Assembly (NCBI GenBank): GCA_029237695.1
Contig: CM055268.1
Coordinates: 50,424,418-50,488,417, forward strand
From: Conchocele bisecta
Lineage: Eukaryota > Mollusca > Bivalvia > Lucinida > Thyasiridae
Direction of reading: 5' to 3'
DNA: 64,000 bases
Positions 63,127 to 64,000 of the stretch are shown here, piece by piece. Under the pieces are notes generated by a model. It was not told the origin of the DNA and made no database searches. It saw only the letters and a program-made list of their open reading frames with translations. Positions within the stretch are counted from its first letter, which is position 1, and each line of letters opens with the position of its first letter. A program made the translations under genes and the position numbers.

Positions 63127-64000
63127 TGCCGTTGAATTGTTAATGTTATCTGCCAGTTAGCAACTGGCTGGTGGTTTTTACTGTCGAGATGTGCGACATC
63201 TCATGAAAAAAAATTATTTACAGTTTTACAAAATGTTATAGTTTCCGTAAATGACGTAAAAATATAACGAAACGTTCACAGCGAATGTGGAATTTCCGTC
63301 AACTTTCGAACGTCATGTACATAAAATATCACAGCTTCTGTAAAAATATGCGTGAAAAATCGCACTAGGCACAATATACTGTCTGTTTTTAGGAAATCCG
63401 CCAAAATGTTAAACAATGCAAACACATTTTGTTTTCGACTCCTTCTGCAGCACCTTTCCCACATGGTAATTTCCATAGCAAAATTAATTTTCGTAATAAA
63501 ATCAATATTTGACAAAATTTAACGAAATAAAAAGAAGGCTCATTCTTAAAGTTTGCTAAAAATTAATATTATCGAAACAAATAGTGTGTCCGTAAAATTG
63601 GGCAGGTTTCGTGAAACATACTCCAATATCACACTAGGTATACTATCGCATGGCTTGTCTCAACTGTGTGTTACAACTGACTGTTCCAAGTCGGTACTCT
63701 AGCCATCACATGCGCATGCACTGTACGTCATTGTCGTCTGTCCATTATTCCATTTCCATTACAATCCACTCATATTTAATCCTTACACTGCTGAATTAAA
63801 CTTGTCGTCTGATGTTTATTTTCCATTTTTCTCATATAAAACAGGGTTTGACGACACTTTATAATCATTTCCTACATCATTTCCCTACGGAAATGATTCT
63901 AAAATGTCGTCAAACCATGTTTGTATTCAGAAGAAAGACCACAATATACATGTACAATAACAGCAGACGATAATTTACGTTTCCCGCATGCAAAAGGTTA
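63127..64000. other. Repeat remnants, no gene recognised
   Basis: 63400-63620 matches the foldback repeat of 61.4-61.6 kb. TATCGCATGGCTTGTCTCAA (63647) resembles the LINE 3' tail. 63790-63920 is a foldback of the 55.9 kb type (TTAATCATTTCC-like arms around ACATCATTTCCCTACGG). Confidence 0.55.

Overview
The window is animal nuclear DNA, most likely from a bivalve or other mollusc. That placement is an inference: it rests on an intron-containing neuronal calcium sensor gene, an invertebrate-type Polinton, a DIRS-like YR retrotransposon, an L1/Tx1-like LINE and very many palindromic MITEs. There are no bacterial operons, rRNAs or CRISPR arrays. Almost all of the sequence is mobile or repetitive, and only one host gene is recognised with confidence.

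Layout. (1) 1 to about 13.1 kb, perhaps to 15.4 kb: a Polinton/Maverick (adintovirus-like) endogenous virus-like transposon, cut by the left window edge. It has a protein-primed family B polymerase, an integrase, an FtsK/HerA-type packaging ATPase, a major capsid protein, a probable penton-type protein, a second probable virion protein, a coiled-coil fibre-like protein and several small membrane or basic proteins. The integrase, ATPase and small genes are open. The polymerase, capsid, second virion, fibre-like and membrane genes each carry frameshifts or a stop, so the copy is a decayed provirus. No adenain-like protease was found. (2) 13.1 to 15.4 kb: a perfect 2 x 243 bp tandem repeat, two paralogous ~115-residue ORFs of unknown family and a small C2H2 zinc-finger ORF inside inverted repeats; these may be Polinton cargo. 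(3) 15.4 to 18.5 kb: a degenerate DIRS-like element on the minus strand (gag, RT, RNase H, truncated tyrosine recombinase). (4) 19 to 39.7 kb: nested palindromic MITEs, SINE-like repeats, a ~1.3 kb segmental duplication and a small relic of a second Polinton integrase. (5) 39.8 to 48.9 kb, minus strand: a three-exon EF-hand gene of the neuronal calcium sensor family; its 6.4 kb second intron contains a ~4 kb minisatellite of about 25 bp units. (6) 49 to 57 kb: more MITEs, a C-rich minisatellite and a possible TATA promoter. (7) 57.2 to 60.65 kb: a broken L1/Tx1-like LINE ORF2. (8) 60.8 to 64 kb: further MITEs.

How parts work together. In the Polinton, polymerase and integrase would replicate and insert the element, while the capsid proteins and ATPase would build and fill a particle. 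A shared AT-rich motif (core AATTTTAAGAAAATT) lies beside the structural genes and may be their promoter. A second motif, short inverted repeats of the form CCAAT-N-ATTGG, recurs through the structural block, often inside reading frames. The later part of the window is dominated by hairpin MITEs, two families of which are bipartite: a TIR module fused to a hairpin module. Most short reading frames between 18.5 and 64 kb are accidental readings through these palindromes.
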